This document shows positions 34,892-46,066 of a DNA stretch of 64,000 nucleotides, piece after piece. Source of the stretch: Ichthyophis bannanicus (Eukaryota > Chordata > Amphibia > Gymnophiona > Ichthyophiidae); NCBI GenBank assembly GCA_033557465.1, contig CM066043.1, positions 115,116,778 to 115,180,777 on the forward strand, given 5' to 3'. The notes under the pieces were generated by a model. The model was not told the origin of the DNA. It was given only the letters and a program-made list of their open reading frames with translations, and did not search any database. Made by a program: the position numbers and the translations under genes. Position 1 is the first letter of the stretch. Each line of letters opens with the position of its first letter.

Positions 34892-36500
34892 TGTGGTGTC
34901 GAAAGCCCTCTAGAAGACATGGAACTGGATAAAAATCCTGAATTCCCCTTGGAAGTGAATGGCAGTGCACATGTGCAGGGGAATTACAAGCCAAGTCAGA
35001 GGAAAAGTCAGCTCCCTGCAAACGTCAGGCCACGCCCTAGCTCAGGGGTGGAGACAGGCTTCCCTGCTGATTGGTCACACAGGTGCAGAGAACAGGGAAG
35101 GCCTAGCAGGCAGCAGTGTTTAAAATCACGAGCAGAGCAAAGCAAGAGTGGTAAGGAGTGTCATCAAGGAAGAGGTCAGCATAGAGGTGAAGGAAGTGAA
35201 GGAGACAGAGGCTCAGGCTGGAGCCCTGACACAATCTCAGACACGGGAGAGAAAGACCTGGTGGAGAGAGATACAGAGACAGCAACAGAAGGCAGAGGCA
35301 CAAGTGAACGGAAGAGAGGTGGACGTGGAGCAAGGAACAGGAACAGCTGTTGGAGCTGGAAAGGTGAGAGAGGAGAGAAAGAAGCTGAAGCTGTGCTTAG
35401 CTGGAGGAGAAAGCCGGAGGGAATTTCCCCAGAAAGCAGCTACCTATGAGGGACTGGAGTAGGATGGAAGGACCCTGCATTTCAGAGCCTGGAGGAACGC
35501 AGGAGGAGAGAAAGCAGCGTTTGTCTGAAAGAAAAGCCCCAAGGTAAAGCCAGCGGTTTCATTACTGATAATCTAGCAAAGAGACATTTTGCCAGTTTTA
35601 TAGGGCAGGAAATTGTGTCCTCACCTTCCACTGTTAAGGAGTGGGTAGAGAGCCTATCAGAAGCTAAAAGTCATAGTCCTGTTAAAAGTACAGCATTTGA
35701 TACTTCAAAGTTAGAGGCATTAAGGAAGCTGTTCTCTGAAGAGAAGGTTCACTCCCCTAATTTAAAAGTGCCAACACAGGCTGAGTTGCTGTGGAGCCAA
35801 TTTCAGGAGTTCTTGAAAGAAAGTTTGAGAAAACTCCTAACCTTGAGAGAAACACTATTTGCTCTGATGATATTAAAGGAATGCAAATAGACTCATGTTT
35901 GCCTAATTGTGAATGTTTGCCCATTCCAATGGATTGCTCTTTAGCCCTAAGGAAAGATTCTGCAGTGAAGAATATGAGCTGAGAATCTGTGAAATCCCTA
36001 TAGGAAAATAAGGGCAGTCTCTGTTTATGCTGAAGAAAGCTAAGTTGTGTTTATTGAGTTTTACCACTGGCTGAAGTTGAGCAGTGCTGTAAAAGAACTG
36101 TGTTCTTTCAAAAGAGAAACCACGGCTGTTATAAGTTTGTGTTACTGCTAATTGACCACACGCGGCAGTCCCCGGTGTGAATGTGTATGAGAAGCAGAAC
36201 AGCTGTGAAGTGAAACTTTTGTTACGTTATCCTGATTTAGTCTTGATTTCATCTTTTACATTGGAGATGTATCCTTCTGCTTATGTTGTGTATTGAACCT
36301 TTGCATGACCTGGAAAATCCCCACAATAAATTTCCTGCCGCCTTACAACCACCAACTTAACTACAATTCTTGTCTCTCAAGAGTAAAGAGCACTACAAGT
36401 CCCAGAATCCTCTTGTCACTTTAAAGGGAACTTTATTCAGGGAGGACATACAAGGCTGTCGTCCAGTCTGTAAGCCCTTGGCCCAGATGGCGATGTGGCA
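34892..36500 (+). repeat. 5' LTR
   Basis: Aligns base for base with 39181-40793, offset 4289 at the start, with roughly 2% differences by eye in the first 700 bases. Polyadenylation signal AATAAA at 36325-36330. The long open frame of the other LTR is broken here by a TGA at about 35447 and by a 4-base deletion near 35820. Confidence 0.93.
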
Positions 36501-36502
36501 AG

Positions 36503-36520
36503 TGGCGCAGTTGGCAGGAT
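36503..36520 (+). promoter_or_regulatory. Putative primer-binding site
   Basis: TGGCGCAGTTGGCAGGAT starts two bases after the 5' LTR. TGG at this place fits the complement of a tRNA CCA end. The priming tRNA is not identified. Confidence 0.55.
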
Positions 36521-36839
36521 TCCACGCATGTACAGAAGATCTTCATCAGGATACCTGCTGCAGGAGTAACTTTGCTGCGGAGCCCAGCTGTGAAGGGTCC
36601 AGAAAGCGAAACAGCAGTGCAGAGGAGACTACAGCAGACCGTCACAAGGTGTTAAGCGTGAAGCTTCACCCACGCCAGGTAACGGTTACCTAGCCGGGGT
36701 CGGTTAAGGATACCAGGGCAAGGGTGCAAGCCTAGCTGTAGGAGGAAAAAAAAAAAAAGGAAAAGGAAAGGAAAAAAAACCTTTGGTTGTGTTTGGTATC
36801 GCTCTTTGGTCTGTGTGTGTTTGTTTGCAGGAGTTCAAG

Positions 36840-38256
36840 ATGACACTTGAGGCACAGGACGTGCTAAAGTGGATGGCACATCAGTTTGAGCGCCAGGCTG
36901 AACTGTCCGTGCAGGCGCAGGAGTGGAGTGCTGCACAGTTACAAGCACAGCAGAAGCCACTATTAGAGATGTTGGCGGCATGGCTGGCGGAGCAGAGAAG
37001 GCAGACCGGACCAGCAGCCGCAGCTTCCAGTTCCAGTACACCAGCTGTTTCACCTATGCTGGGTTTGCAGGCTGGTGGGACTTTCAACTTCGGACAACTT
37101 ACTGATAGGGGACGACATCGATGATTTCATAGAGGGTTTTGAGCGGGTGGCGCACCTCAGTGGCTGGCTCAAGGAACATTGGGCCATGCGCTTGGCGGCA
37201 TCCCTTACTGGGGAGGCTTTGGCCGCCTACCGAGCTATGCCACCTATGCTTGCCGGTAATTATAAGGAGCTCACAAAGGCAGTTAGAGAGAGATTGGGGC
37301 TAACTCCTCTAGTATACCACCGCCAACTAAGGGCTGTTAGATTAAATTCAGGCGAGGCTCCTAAGGCCCTATGTCATAGAGTCCGTTCCCTAGTAAATAA
37401 ATGGCTGACTCCGGAAGGGAGGACCATTGAGTCAATCATTGATAGTCTTGTATTGGAGCAATATATGGATGCTGTACCCCAACAAATGCAAACCTTCCTT
37501 ATACTCCAAAACTGCAAAACCCCACAAGAGGCTGTAATGCTGTCAGAACAGTTTATGGAGGCAGACTTGAGTGCACATGAAGGTGGCAGTGCTTCCAGGG
37601 TTGCAGTGTGTGCCGTATCAGAAAGGAGGAAGGGGATGAAGGATGAAGTTTTGAAAATGTCTAAGCCTGTATTGAAAAGCTGTATTACCCGTAGAAAATG
37701 TTATAAATGTGGTAAAGAAGGACATATACAGCGAGAGTGTTATGTAAAGACAGCTTTGGTAGCGGAGAACCATCCTAAAGTCAAGGAGGGATTTTTGCTA
37801 GCAGTGGAAGTGCAAGGAATTGCAACCACTGCGCTTTTGGATTCCGGTGCTGAACAGAGCATGCTGTCCAAAGCGCTCTGGCGGCAAATTGAGGCCAGGT
37901 GTGGAAACGCAGCAATTCAGCCTGGGAGTAAAGTTAAAATCCGCTGTATACATGGAGGCATATCCCTATACCCTGTCTACAAATTGCAAATAAAAGGTTT
38001 AGGTGTAAGCAAGCAGATTCCCATAGCTGTGGTACCTAGACTACCTCATAATTTGGTGCTGGGGAAAGACTGGCCACAGTTTTGTAAGGGCCTGGGACAG
38101 GGCTTGTTTTCAAAAGAGGCTACTACCTACAAGAGTCCACAGGTAGTGGTTCTAGCTCAAACGAAGGTTAAGGCAGAGATGATTCCTAGCCCATTGTTTG
38201 CAGCTCCAAAGAAGCAAGAACGGAAAACCTGTTCCCGGAAAAGAAGAGCTTACTGA
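36840..38256 (+). pseudogene. gag-protease of the LTR element (SCAN-like capsid, CCHC knuckle, aspartic protease)
   Basis: Begins MTLEAQDVLKWMAHQFERQA at 36840, a helical, glutamine-rich stretch. A one-base shift near 37105 moves to the frame that continues to 38256. That frame holds a capsid-like helical region; its segment RVRSLVNKWLTPEGRTIESI with IIDSLVLEQYMDAVPQQMQT (about 37378-37500) resembles the SCAN domain, which is known to derive from Gmr1-like gypsy gag. Next come a zinc knuckle CYKCGKEGHIQREC (37699-37740) and a retropepsin: ALLDSGAEQSML (about 37830) and later NLVLGKDWP (about 38050). The frameshift makes gag non-contiguous, though the rest is open. Confidence 0.85.
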
Positions 38257-39202
38257 AAAACCTAAATTTGTCCTACGTTTTGCCAAGATGAGTCCCAATG
38301 CTCGAGCGCTGAAGAGAGCCTCCGACAACGCTGCCGGTTACGATCTCTACAGCGCTGAAGATACAGTAGTTCCAAAGCAGGGGAAAGCACTAGTGGACAC
38401 AGCTTTACAAATGGAGCTTCCCATAGGTTGCTATGGACGCTTAGCCCCACGCTCCGGCCTTGCTTGGAAACACTTTATTCACATTGGAGCTGGAGTTATC
38501 GACCCAGACTTCAGGGGTACGGTAAAAGTGCTCATCTACAATTTTGGCAAAGAAGATTTCAGAATATCTACTGGTGATCGCATTGCGCAGTTAATCTGTG
38601 AACGGGTAGGTTTTCCACCTCTTGAAGAGGTTCCACACCTGTCTACAACAACCCGGGGAACAGGAGGCTTTGGGTCAACAGGAGGAGCCAGCCTTCAGGG
38701 GTTGTCCGCAACGGTGGAAGAAAAGATGGAGGAAGACCTCGGACCCCAGTTAGATGTCTGTAAAGGGGATCCGAAACCAAGATTCGGTGATGGCCTTTCA
38801 TGGGCCCAGAAGCAGGACTTATCCCACTTGCTGGCCAGATTCAAGGAAGTGCTGACCCCAATGCCAGGGGAAACGAATCTGGTTGCCCAGGAAGTGATGA
38901 CGCCATCAGCCGAAGTGATGAGGCAATCGCCTTGCAAGATAGAAAAGCCTATGTGGCCAGTGTCCTATCAGGGTGAAGATAGAAGAAGCTGCTGGAATGT
39001 CTATCATCACAATGTTTTGAAGTCCAGACGTGACAGGTTAGCTCAGGCCCATCTAGCCATGATAGACCCTGGAGCAAAGAGCTTAGTGAAAACACATCGA
39101 ACCACACAGTCCTCAGATGGTATCATGAGCTGTGCCAATGTTATTGAGCCAGCCCGTGATATCTTAAGGGGGGGGGGATCTGTGCTGTCGAAAGCCCTCT
39201 AG
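38198..39202 (+). CDS. dUTPase domain plus truncated pol start of the LTR element
   Basis: This frame overlaps the gag-protease frame by about 58 bases, so expression would need a frameshift. All five trimeric dUTPase motifs are present in order: AGYDLYSAED (about 38335), APRSGLAW (about 38443), GAGVIDPDFRG (about 38488), GDRIAQLICE (about 38575) and RGTGGFGSTG (about 38654). The enzyme splits dUTP to dUMP and pyrophosphate, limiting uracil in DNA made by reverse transcription. After it comes FKEVLTPMPGETNLV (about 38840), the usual lead-in to RT, which is then cut off; YHHNVLKSRRD further on may be the integrase end. So the deletion runs from early RT into late integrase. Confidence 0.87.
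   Translation: MQLQRSKNGKPVPGKEELTEKPKFVLRFAKMSPNARALKRASDNAAGYDLYSAEDTVVPKQGKALVDTALQMELPIGCYGRLAPRSGLAWKHFIHIGAGVIDPDFRGTVKVLIYNFGKEDFRISTGDRIAQLICERVGFPPLEEVPHLSTTTRGTGGFGSTGGASLQGLSATVEEKMEEDLGPQLDVCKGDPKPRFGDGLSWAQKQDLSHLLARFKEVLTPMPGETNLVAQEVMTPSAEVMRQSPCKIEKPMWPVSYQGEDRRSCWNVYHHNVLKSRRDRLAQAHLAMIDPGAKSLVKTHRTTQSSDGIMSCANVIEPARDILRGGGSVLSKAL
39166..39178 (+). promoter_or_regulatory. Polypurine tract
   Basis: AAGGGGGGGGGGGA lies two bases before the 3' LTR, the expected place for the plus-strand primer. Confidence 0.75.
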
Positions 39203-40793
39203 AAGACATGGAACTGGATGAAAATCCTGAATTCCCCTTGGAAGTGAATGGCAGTGCACATGTGCAGGGGAATTACAAGCCAAGTCAGAGGAAAAGTCAG
39301 CTCCCTGCAAAAGTCAGGCCATGCCCTAGCTCAGGGGTGGAGACAGGCTTCCCTGCTGATTGGTCACACAGGTGCAGAGAACAGGGAAGGCCTAGCAGGC
39401 AGCAGTGTTTAAAATCACGAGCAGAACAAAGCAAGAGTGGTAAGGAGTGTCATCAAGGAAGAGGTCAGCATAGAGGTGAAGGAAGTAAAGGAGACAGAGG
39501 CTCAGGCTGGAGCCCTGACACAATCTCAGACATGGGAGAGAAAGACCCGGTGGAGAGAGATACAGAGACAGCAACAGAAGGCAGAGGCACAAGTGAACGG
39601 AAGAGAGGTGGACGTGGAGCAAGGAACAGGAACAGCTGTTGGAGCTGGAAAGGTGAGAGAGGAGAGAAAGAAGCTGAAGCTGTGCTTAGCTGGAAGAGAA
39701 AGCCAGAGGGAATTTCCCAAGAAAGCAGCTACCTACGAGGGACTGGAGTAGGATGGAAGGACCCTGCATTTCAGAGCCTTGAGGAACCCAGGAGGAGAGA
39801 AAGCAGCGTTTGTCTGAAAGAAAAGCCCCAAGGTAAAGCCAGCAGTTTCATTACTGATAATCTAGCAAAGAGACATTTTGCCAGTTTTAAAGGGCAGGAA
39901 ATTGTGTCCTCACCTTCCACTGTTAAGGAGTGGGTAGAGAGCCTATCAGAAGCTAAAAGCCATAGTCCTGTTAAAAGTACAGCCTTTGAAACTTCAAAGT
40001 TAGAGGCATTAAGGAAGCTGTTCTCTGAAGAGAAGGTTCACTCCCCTAATTTAAAAGTGCCAACGCAGGCTGAGTTGCTGTGGAGCCAATATCAGGAGTT
40101 CTTGAAAGAGAGAAAGTTTGAGAAAACTCCTAACCTTGAGAGAAACACTATTTGCTCTGATGATATTGAAGGACTGCAAATAGACTCATGTTTGCCTAAT
40201 TGTGAATGTTTGCCCATTCCAATGGATTGCTCTTAGCCCTAAGGAAAGATTCTGCAGTGAAGAATATGAGCTGAGAATCTGTGAAATCCCTATAGGAAAA
40301 TAAGGGCAGTCTCTGTTTATGCTGAAGAAAGCTAAGTTGTGTTTATTGAGTTTTACCACTGGCTGAAGTTAAGCAGTGCTGTAAAAGAACTGTGTGCTTT
40401 CAAAAGAGAAACCACGGCTGTTATAAGTTTGTGTTACTGCTAATTGACCACATGGGGCAGTCCCCGGTGTGAATATGTATGAGAAGAAGAACAGCTGTGA
40501 AGTGAAGCTTTTGTTACGTTATCCTGATTTAGTCTTGATTTCATCTTTTACGTTGGAGATGTATCCTTCTGCTTATGTTGTGTATTGAACCTTTGCATGA
40601 CCTGGAAAATCCCTACAATAAATTTCTTGCCGCCTTACAACCACCGACTCAACTACAATTCTTGTCTCTCAAGAGTAAAGAGCACTACAAGTCCCAGAAT
40701 CCTCTGGTCACTTTAAAGGGAACTTTATTCAGGAAGGACATACAAGGCCGTCGTCCAGTCTGTAAGCCCTTGGGCCCAGATGGCGATGTGGCA
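39181..40793 (+). repeat. 3' LTR containing a 342-codon open frame
   Basis: Same structure as the 5' LTR; AATAAA at 40617-40622. An open frame from 39208 to 40236 starts 27 bases inside the LTR and lies wholly upstream of the polyadenylation signal, that is, in U3. The predicted product is hydrophilic: serine-, lysine-, arginine- and glutamate-rich, with an acidic/serine C-terminal half and no domain I recognise. Low stop-codon density in purine-rich DNA can produce such frames by chance. Confidence 0.9.
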
Positions 40794-40797
40794 ATAG

Positions 40798-42017
40798 ACA
40801 GACTTCTTCAAATTTGCCCAGCTACAGGCATATACATTTATGCACATATAGCTGTATGCATATAAGTTTATCCAGCCTGAGTTGAGATATTTCTAGAGGC
40901 AGAGCTAGAGCAGGATAGTGTTTACTTGCATACTTTATAAAATAGGTACATAAAGTAAGCTAGTAATTTGGAGGCATAAATGTCTACGACCTCGATATAG
41001 CCGTAATTACTTCTGGATTTCTGTTAGTATTTTACAATGACACAGAGATGCCTAGGAATCTTTATAAAACTGAGCCTAACTAGGTGCTTTCTTGCCCTGT
41101 AAACCTAGGTACTCTGTTATGAAATTACCCTCCACATGCTGACCCTCAAGTCAGGAAAGAGACTCACTTTCTCTGGAGCTGTCGCTGACTGGTCATCCTC
41201 TTTGGGTCTCAGCGTTCTCCCCTTGCTTGGTCCCTGGCAGTTCCTCTCTCCTGATCATACTCCATGAGATGCGACAGAAATCGTAAGAACATATTTGTAT
41301 AAATAAGAAATATCTCTTCATTGTCATATGCTCCCTAGTGATAACATGTCCATCAACGCCAGCGTCTTGCTGATATCCTATGTATCTGTCCAATCAAACT
41401 CTTTTTATATCAGATAACATTTACATAACAAGTTTATGGTCAGCTGATTTGCCGTGGGTCTCTGCCCATAACTGTCTGCTTCTTACAGAGTAACTGCACA
41501 GAGCCTTTAACTGCATGCTACTAAGAGAAACAGAGAATATGAGGCAAACCCCAAAACCCAAAGAGAATGCAAGAATTATCAGGAAAGGAATAGAGAATAA
41601 AACTGTGAATATTATAATGCCTCTGTATCATTCCATGTGCAACTAGTCTTTAAGCATTGTGTACAATTCTTGTCACTACATCTGAAAAAAAGATATAATG
41701 GAATTAGAAAAGGAACAACAAAGCGCGGCCAGAATGATAAAGGGGATGGAGCAGCTCCCCTATGAGGAAAGCCTAAACTGGTTGGGACTGTAGAGCTTGG
41801 AGAAGAGACAGTTGACGGGACACATGATAGACGTTTATAAAATAAGTAGAATGGAACAGGTAAATCTGAATCAGTTGTTTACTCAATCAAAAAGTGCAAA
41901 GACCATGGGACACGCCATGAAGTTAGTAAGTAGCACATTTAAAACAAATTGGAGAAAATATTTTTTCACTCAATACAGAATTAAACTCTGGAAGTTATCG
42001 CCAGAGGATGTAGTAAA
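40798..42017. repeat. Paralogous segment, copy B (ends in a CR1 remnant)
   Basis: Matches 3931-5345 with a few per cent differences. It lacks the hAT-1 insertion and the 197-bp foldback, and so shows both empty sites. The CR1 part (about 41590-42017, plus strand) encodes remnants such as KYFFTQYRIKLWKLSPEDVV. A short open frame at 41797-42093 is part of this decayed ORF2. Confidence 0.8.
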
Positions 42018-42021
42018 AACG

Positions 42022-42480
42022 GGAGTATATTTACTAAAGCCCAGTTGGCTTTTGCAGCAAACACCAAGGGGTATGTTTACTAAAGAGTGGTAAGGGAGCA
42101 GGGGATAATGAGCATTAATGGTAGCATTAAGGGGTTTTCCGTGCAAAAAAGGCTCTGGGCGGGTAGCAGGTAATCCGGCGTTGAGGGCACAATGGGCCGC
42201 TTAACATGTGCTAAGAGGGCACAATGGGCCGCTTAACATGCGCTAATAGGACACTGGGCCCTAAAACAGCTGTCACATTATCTCTAGATAAGTGAGCCCC
42301 AGCGAAAGGCAATGTAAAAGTGATGGACCTGACAGATCTGGGGCCATACTATGTGGCAACCACTAGGTGGGTTGGGCATGTGGTAGATAGCTATACGGAT
42401 GCACTGGGGGGTGTCCATGTAAAATGGCGTAATGTCAGTTTTTCCAATGAAAAAAGCACTATTACCATGTGTAGATAGAA
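42022..42480. repeat. MITE remnants with TTTACTAAAG termini
   Basis: GGAGTATATTTACTAAAGCC at 42022 matches the left end of the MITE at 5352 and stops after about 40 bases. A second start, GGGGTATGTTTACTAAAGAG, follows at 42064. A 30-bp direct repeat (AGAGGGCACAATGGGCCGCTTAACATG) occurs twice at about 42183-42240. Right boundary not determined. Confidence 0.5.
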
Positions 42481-42556
42481 GCACCTAATCCAAAAAGTGG
42501 TAACCACAAAAAACACACTTTATTAAAAGATTCACCAATCAGGGGTGTCAAGAACC

Positions 42557-42603
42557 AAAACCCGACACGGCCGTGTTTCAGTGATGCCTTCCTCAGGGGT
42601 TTT
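42557..42603 (-). ncRNA. Hammerhead ribozyme motif
   Basis: Read on the minus strand from 42603: AAAACCC (stem I), CTGAGGA (the CUGANGA box), AGGCATCACT (short stem II and loop), GAAA, CACGG-CCGTG (self-complementary 5-bp stem III), then TC and GGGTTTT, which pairs perfectly over 7 bp with the first strand. Cleavage would follow the GUC at 42564. All the invariant core bases are present; stem II has only two pairs. Hammerheads like this are known from the terminal regions of Penelope-like elements, and one such element lies at 33.6-34.5 kb. AATAAAG occurs about 40 bases downstream on the same strand. Confidence 0.75.
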
Positions 42604-43689
42604 TTGGCACTCTGAAGACAGAAATATAAATATATATTAAAAAATATAAAACATGTCTCCAAGCACAATATAGACATAAAATTCCTATTAAAACTGTGCC
42701 ATCTATAAAACATAAAACACTTAGATAAACAATAATATAAATATAAAATCTACTATTCATGAATATATATCTAAACCATGTAACCAATATGAATAAATAA
42801 TTAAATGAAATGTAATGTTAAAAACAATTAAGATAATGTGACATAATCATGACCTATACATAAGCAAAATCAACTACTTGATGACATGTATATAAATAAA
42901 TAAAAGAACTAGGCACAGGGAGATAACAACATGGACCTGGTATATTTTTACCATTTCACTCCTACTCCTTTATTCAAACTAGATGGCTTGGTTATTTATT
43001 GAATGTTAGATACTGCCGTCTTTTCTCTCTAGTTTAACCGCGATTTGGGGAAAAGGATCATTTTGACTGTGAATCATCAATGTTCATTCATTTATTTATG
43101 CAGATCAGGCACAGGAGAGGCCTGAGTGAAGAGTCGAAATGCGACGAAGAGTACCTGTGTAAGCCATGATGTAGCAGCTTGCATGAGAAGACATGACTGC
43201 ACATAGCCACCAGATGCTGATGGATGGGCAGAAGGAAGGATGGTGGAAGATGAGTGTGGTATGGGCTGGCAGCACCGATGCATTTGTCCTGTGTGGGGGA
43301 AAAAGGTATTTCACTGCCATGTGGAAGGCTTGATACCAGACATGAAAGTCTCACACCTGTCCTAGCCACCTAACTACCATACAACTCCCCAGACAATGTG
43401 CATACAACTGCTGGACAGAGGTGCTCAAATTGGGAAAATTGAGCACATATGGACATCAACTGATGCCTGCAAGTGGCTATCCGAGGGGTAGGATGTGTCT
43501 GCATGTAATGCAGAGATATGATGGAGCCCAAGCTGTGCAATCAGTCATGATGTAATACGTGACTCATGTTTCACATGTAGGTTACAGCTGTATGCATGTA
43601 ACTGCCTTTTGGTATAGCGCTGTATCAGTGCAGTCATGTCAGGGTATGTTGTATCGAAAAGTTGATAATGTTTGATGAAAAACAGGGAC

Positions 43690-43900
43690 TATAGGAACCT
43701 GCAGTCAGCGGAGGCAATGGAGGGTTAAGTGACCTGCCCAAAGTCACAAGGAGGTGTTGTCATTCTATGAAGGCTATGGCATACATAAAATGCAACAGTA
43801 ACAAAGTCCAAAATGTTGTAAAAGGCATGCTAGTGGGCCTCAAACCCTGGTATCTTTATTCCCAAACCAGTGCCATGACCATCACGCCACTCCTCCAAAC
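43690..43900 (-). mobile_element. Old tRNA-derived SINE copy
   Basis: Core words GCAATGGAGGGTTAAGTGACCTGCCCAAAGTCACAAGGAGG (43712-43755, plus strand) match the MIR-like core of the younger copies. At 43840-43898 the minus strand reads GGAGGAGTGGCGTGATGG (A-box region) and later GGGTTTGAGGCCC (B-box region). Confidence 0.65.
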
Positions 43901-44134
43901 AAGTGCCAGACATCTGCAAGGTGAACATGTTTGACCCCCTGTAATGAGCTGCAGCAGAGCCAATAAAGCCTTGCTCTCAGAAGGGCATGATGGGGAATAG
44001 CATGTTTGCTGACCCAAATTATGGCCCAAAAGCTTAACAAACTCTAAGGATGTGTGTCTGCCAGTCAAAGCAAAGCCTGGATTGTTACAGCAATGAAAAT
44101 GAACTGAGTAGCACACAGACCCAAAAAAAAGATC

Positions 44135-44203
44135 ACATAGGAATCAAATCGCTGTCCTTTCCATGTGAAGATACTTTAGTAACCATTAGGCTACACCTCC
44201 ACA
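44135..44203 (-). repeat. tRNA-like SINE head remnant
   Basis: Minus strand: GTGGAGGTGTAGCCTAATGGTTA (fits an A box), a spacer of about 30 bases, then GATTTGATTCC (degenerate B box). It does not fold into a full cloverleaf and lacks a tail, so it is not called a tRNA gene. A similar B-box-like piece is at 45655-45670. Confidence 0.45.
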
Positions 44204-46066
44204 CTGCTATGCACAGCAATGTCTGGAATCAAAGAGACAGCATGTCACTGCCTAGATTGTCTGCTGTGTGTGCTGGTATACGTTTGCCCATCCAGTACCC
44301 ATGATGCACTGTACATGCAGAACAGCATTCTGCAGCTGATCACCGAATGCAGAATGAAGTGATCCATCACATCAGCTCAGTAAGATGCACTGACAGTGTG
44401 TGCTTCAAGCACATAACAGCTGCAAACTGTGCTACTAAGCAGTTTCCACGGTCACCCTAAGGGTGAGGATGGGTGCCCAGCACCTGGTCCCCAGAGCTTG
44501 CACTGCTAGAGATGGACTCTGCTAGCCATGCTACTGATCCACATCACTGACAGTGTGTGACAAGTATTGTCTGCAGCGTTATTCTAGTCACCTTATTTCC
44601 TGCACAATTGCAGCATGCCGTAGTTGCTTGTCACATCTGGGCCCTGTGTCCTGCCTCAGTTGGGCAGGAGATCTCCTAGAACATCTCATTTCAGTGCCCA
44701 GTGTAGCAGCAGTTGATGCCATGGATGGCACATGTAGTGAGGGGTTGTATAGGCTTGCATAGGGCTGCTGTTATGATCCTGCTGTGACCACAATGAGCTG
44801 GGCAAGAACCGCTGCTCTCCCAACCATCTAGAACTACCAATCCACCACAGCAAGCACAGTCAGACTGCACCTGGTGCCCTCCATGGGGCTGTCTCAGCAA
44901 TGTAGACATAAACTGAGGCCAGTCCACTGGTCAGCACACACTGCATGTGCACAGAGTGACCATGAACACCCAGCAGTTTGCTCAGTGATTGAACTCCTTG
45001 GACAGGGAGTCCACCCACATCAGTGGATCTGGACACTATATACCACTATGTGGATACATGGCCATACCATGGTCACAGCTCAGTCAGAGTGAGAATGCCC
45101 TCTCAGCTGGAAATGATGTGGCCACCCAGACCATGCACATGGGTGATGGGCACTATGACATCCCAGCCATTGACCCTACCTCTGATGTAGAGACATCCTG
45201 GCCTTGCCACTATGTTTCAGGCAATACCCACAATCCTCTGCTCCTCATCATGGACATTTGTAGACCAACATTGGGTACAGCTCAGGCAATTCGAAGCACA
45301 GTGCAGTGCTAAAGGCCACAAAACTCTGGTAGTCAAACACACACACATGCACATCACCATGCTGTGCAAAAGTGGGGATGGTTGGCATTGTTGCCTGCCA
45401 CTTTGGTGTCTATATCAGCACAAGCATTATTAACATGTGCTCATTATACAGGCACTAGCAGTGTGCTCTGACATTCATGCCCATTGTTAATGCCCATTCA
45501 GTGTGCCAGTGCTATCGGCCTGCCTTTCTATCCAGCTATGGATAGTGGAGCCTGTCTGTGTGGCTGATGGGTGTCTGTATCCTTGCTGGCTGATTTATCT
45601 GCACTGTAGGATAAAGTTTACCTACAGGGACATGCAATACATGATCCGTAGCTGATTCTTGAACCTGTGACCTTCTGCCAAAACATACACTGCCTTTGTG
45701 TGTTGAGTCACAAAGCTGCCATATAGACTCAGCAGGCCCTGTGTGGAGCTGTGGTCATTGACAGGGTGAATTCAGGCATGTATAGGAGTCATCCTATGTC
45801 TGCTGTGATCTCTGCATGCCCTGTGCCATACCTGTCTGACAAGGAGTGTTTGGCGGGTGTTGGAGGGGGACGTGTTGTCCGGCCTGCATGTCACAATGGT
45901 TGTGTATGCTGCTGGTGCAACTGACATTCCTGTCTTACACATGGGATATGTTGCTTCAGTGGTAAAAACCCATGAGACAGGCACACAAACACATTGTTTG
46001 CCATGAGGGAAGTAGCACACCGGCCCTGGCTCTCCATATCTGGGGTGTGCTTTTGGTGCAGTCATG

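Larger units (their letters stand above)
34892..40793 (+). mobile_element. LTR retrotransposon, 5.9 kb, internally deleted
   Basis: Two long terminal repeats (1609 and 1613 bp) begin TGTG and end GGCA, flanked by a 4-bp duplication ATAG (34888-34891 and 40794-40797). The 2.68-kb interior encodes gag, protease and dUTPase only. The other paralogous segment (1-66 with 3931 onward) supplies the empty site. A gag with SCAN-like C-terminus points to the Ty3/gypsy (Gmr1-like) side rather than a classic endogenous retrovirus. There is no envelope. RT, RNase H and integrase are missing by deletion, so the copy cannot move by itself. Confidence 0.92.
42604..46051. other. Largely unassigned; scattered SINE heads
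   Basis: 42604-42950 is AT-rich and probably continues the hammerhead-bearing element. From 43000 to 46051 I see no coding domain; the open frames are short and motif-free. Remnants of tRNA-like SINEs are listed separately. Confidence 0.45.

Noticed and set aside
34892..40793. Classic endogenous retrovirus with envelope
   Set aside because: No envelope frame exists between pol and the 3' LTR, and gag looks gypsy/Gmr1-like.
43110..43160. A second hammerhead (CCTGAGTGAAGAGTCGAAATGCGACGAAGAG)
   Set aside because: The CUGANGA box has an extra base and no stem III or cleavage triplet follows GAAA.
42604..46051. Several 70-107 codon open frames
   Set aside because: None has a recognisable domain and they occur on both strands at the rate expected by chance.
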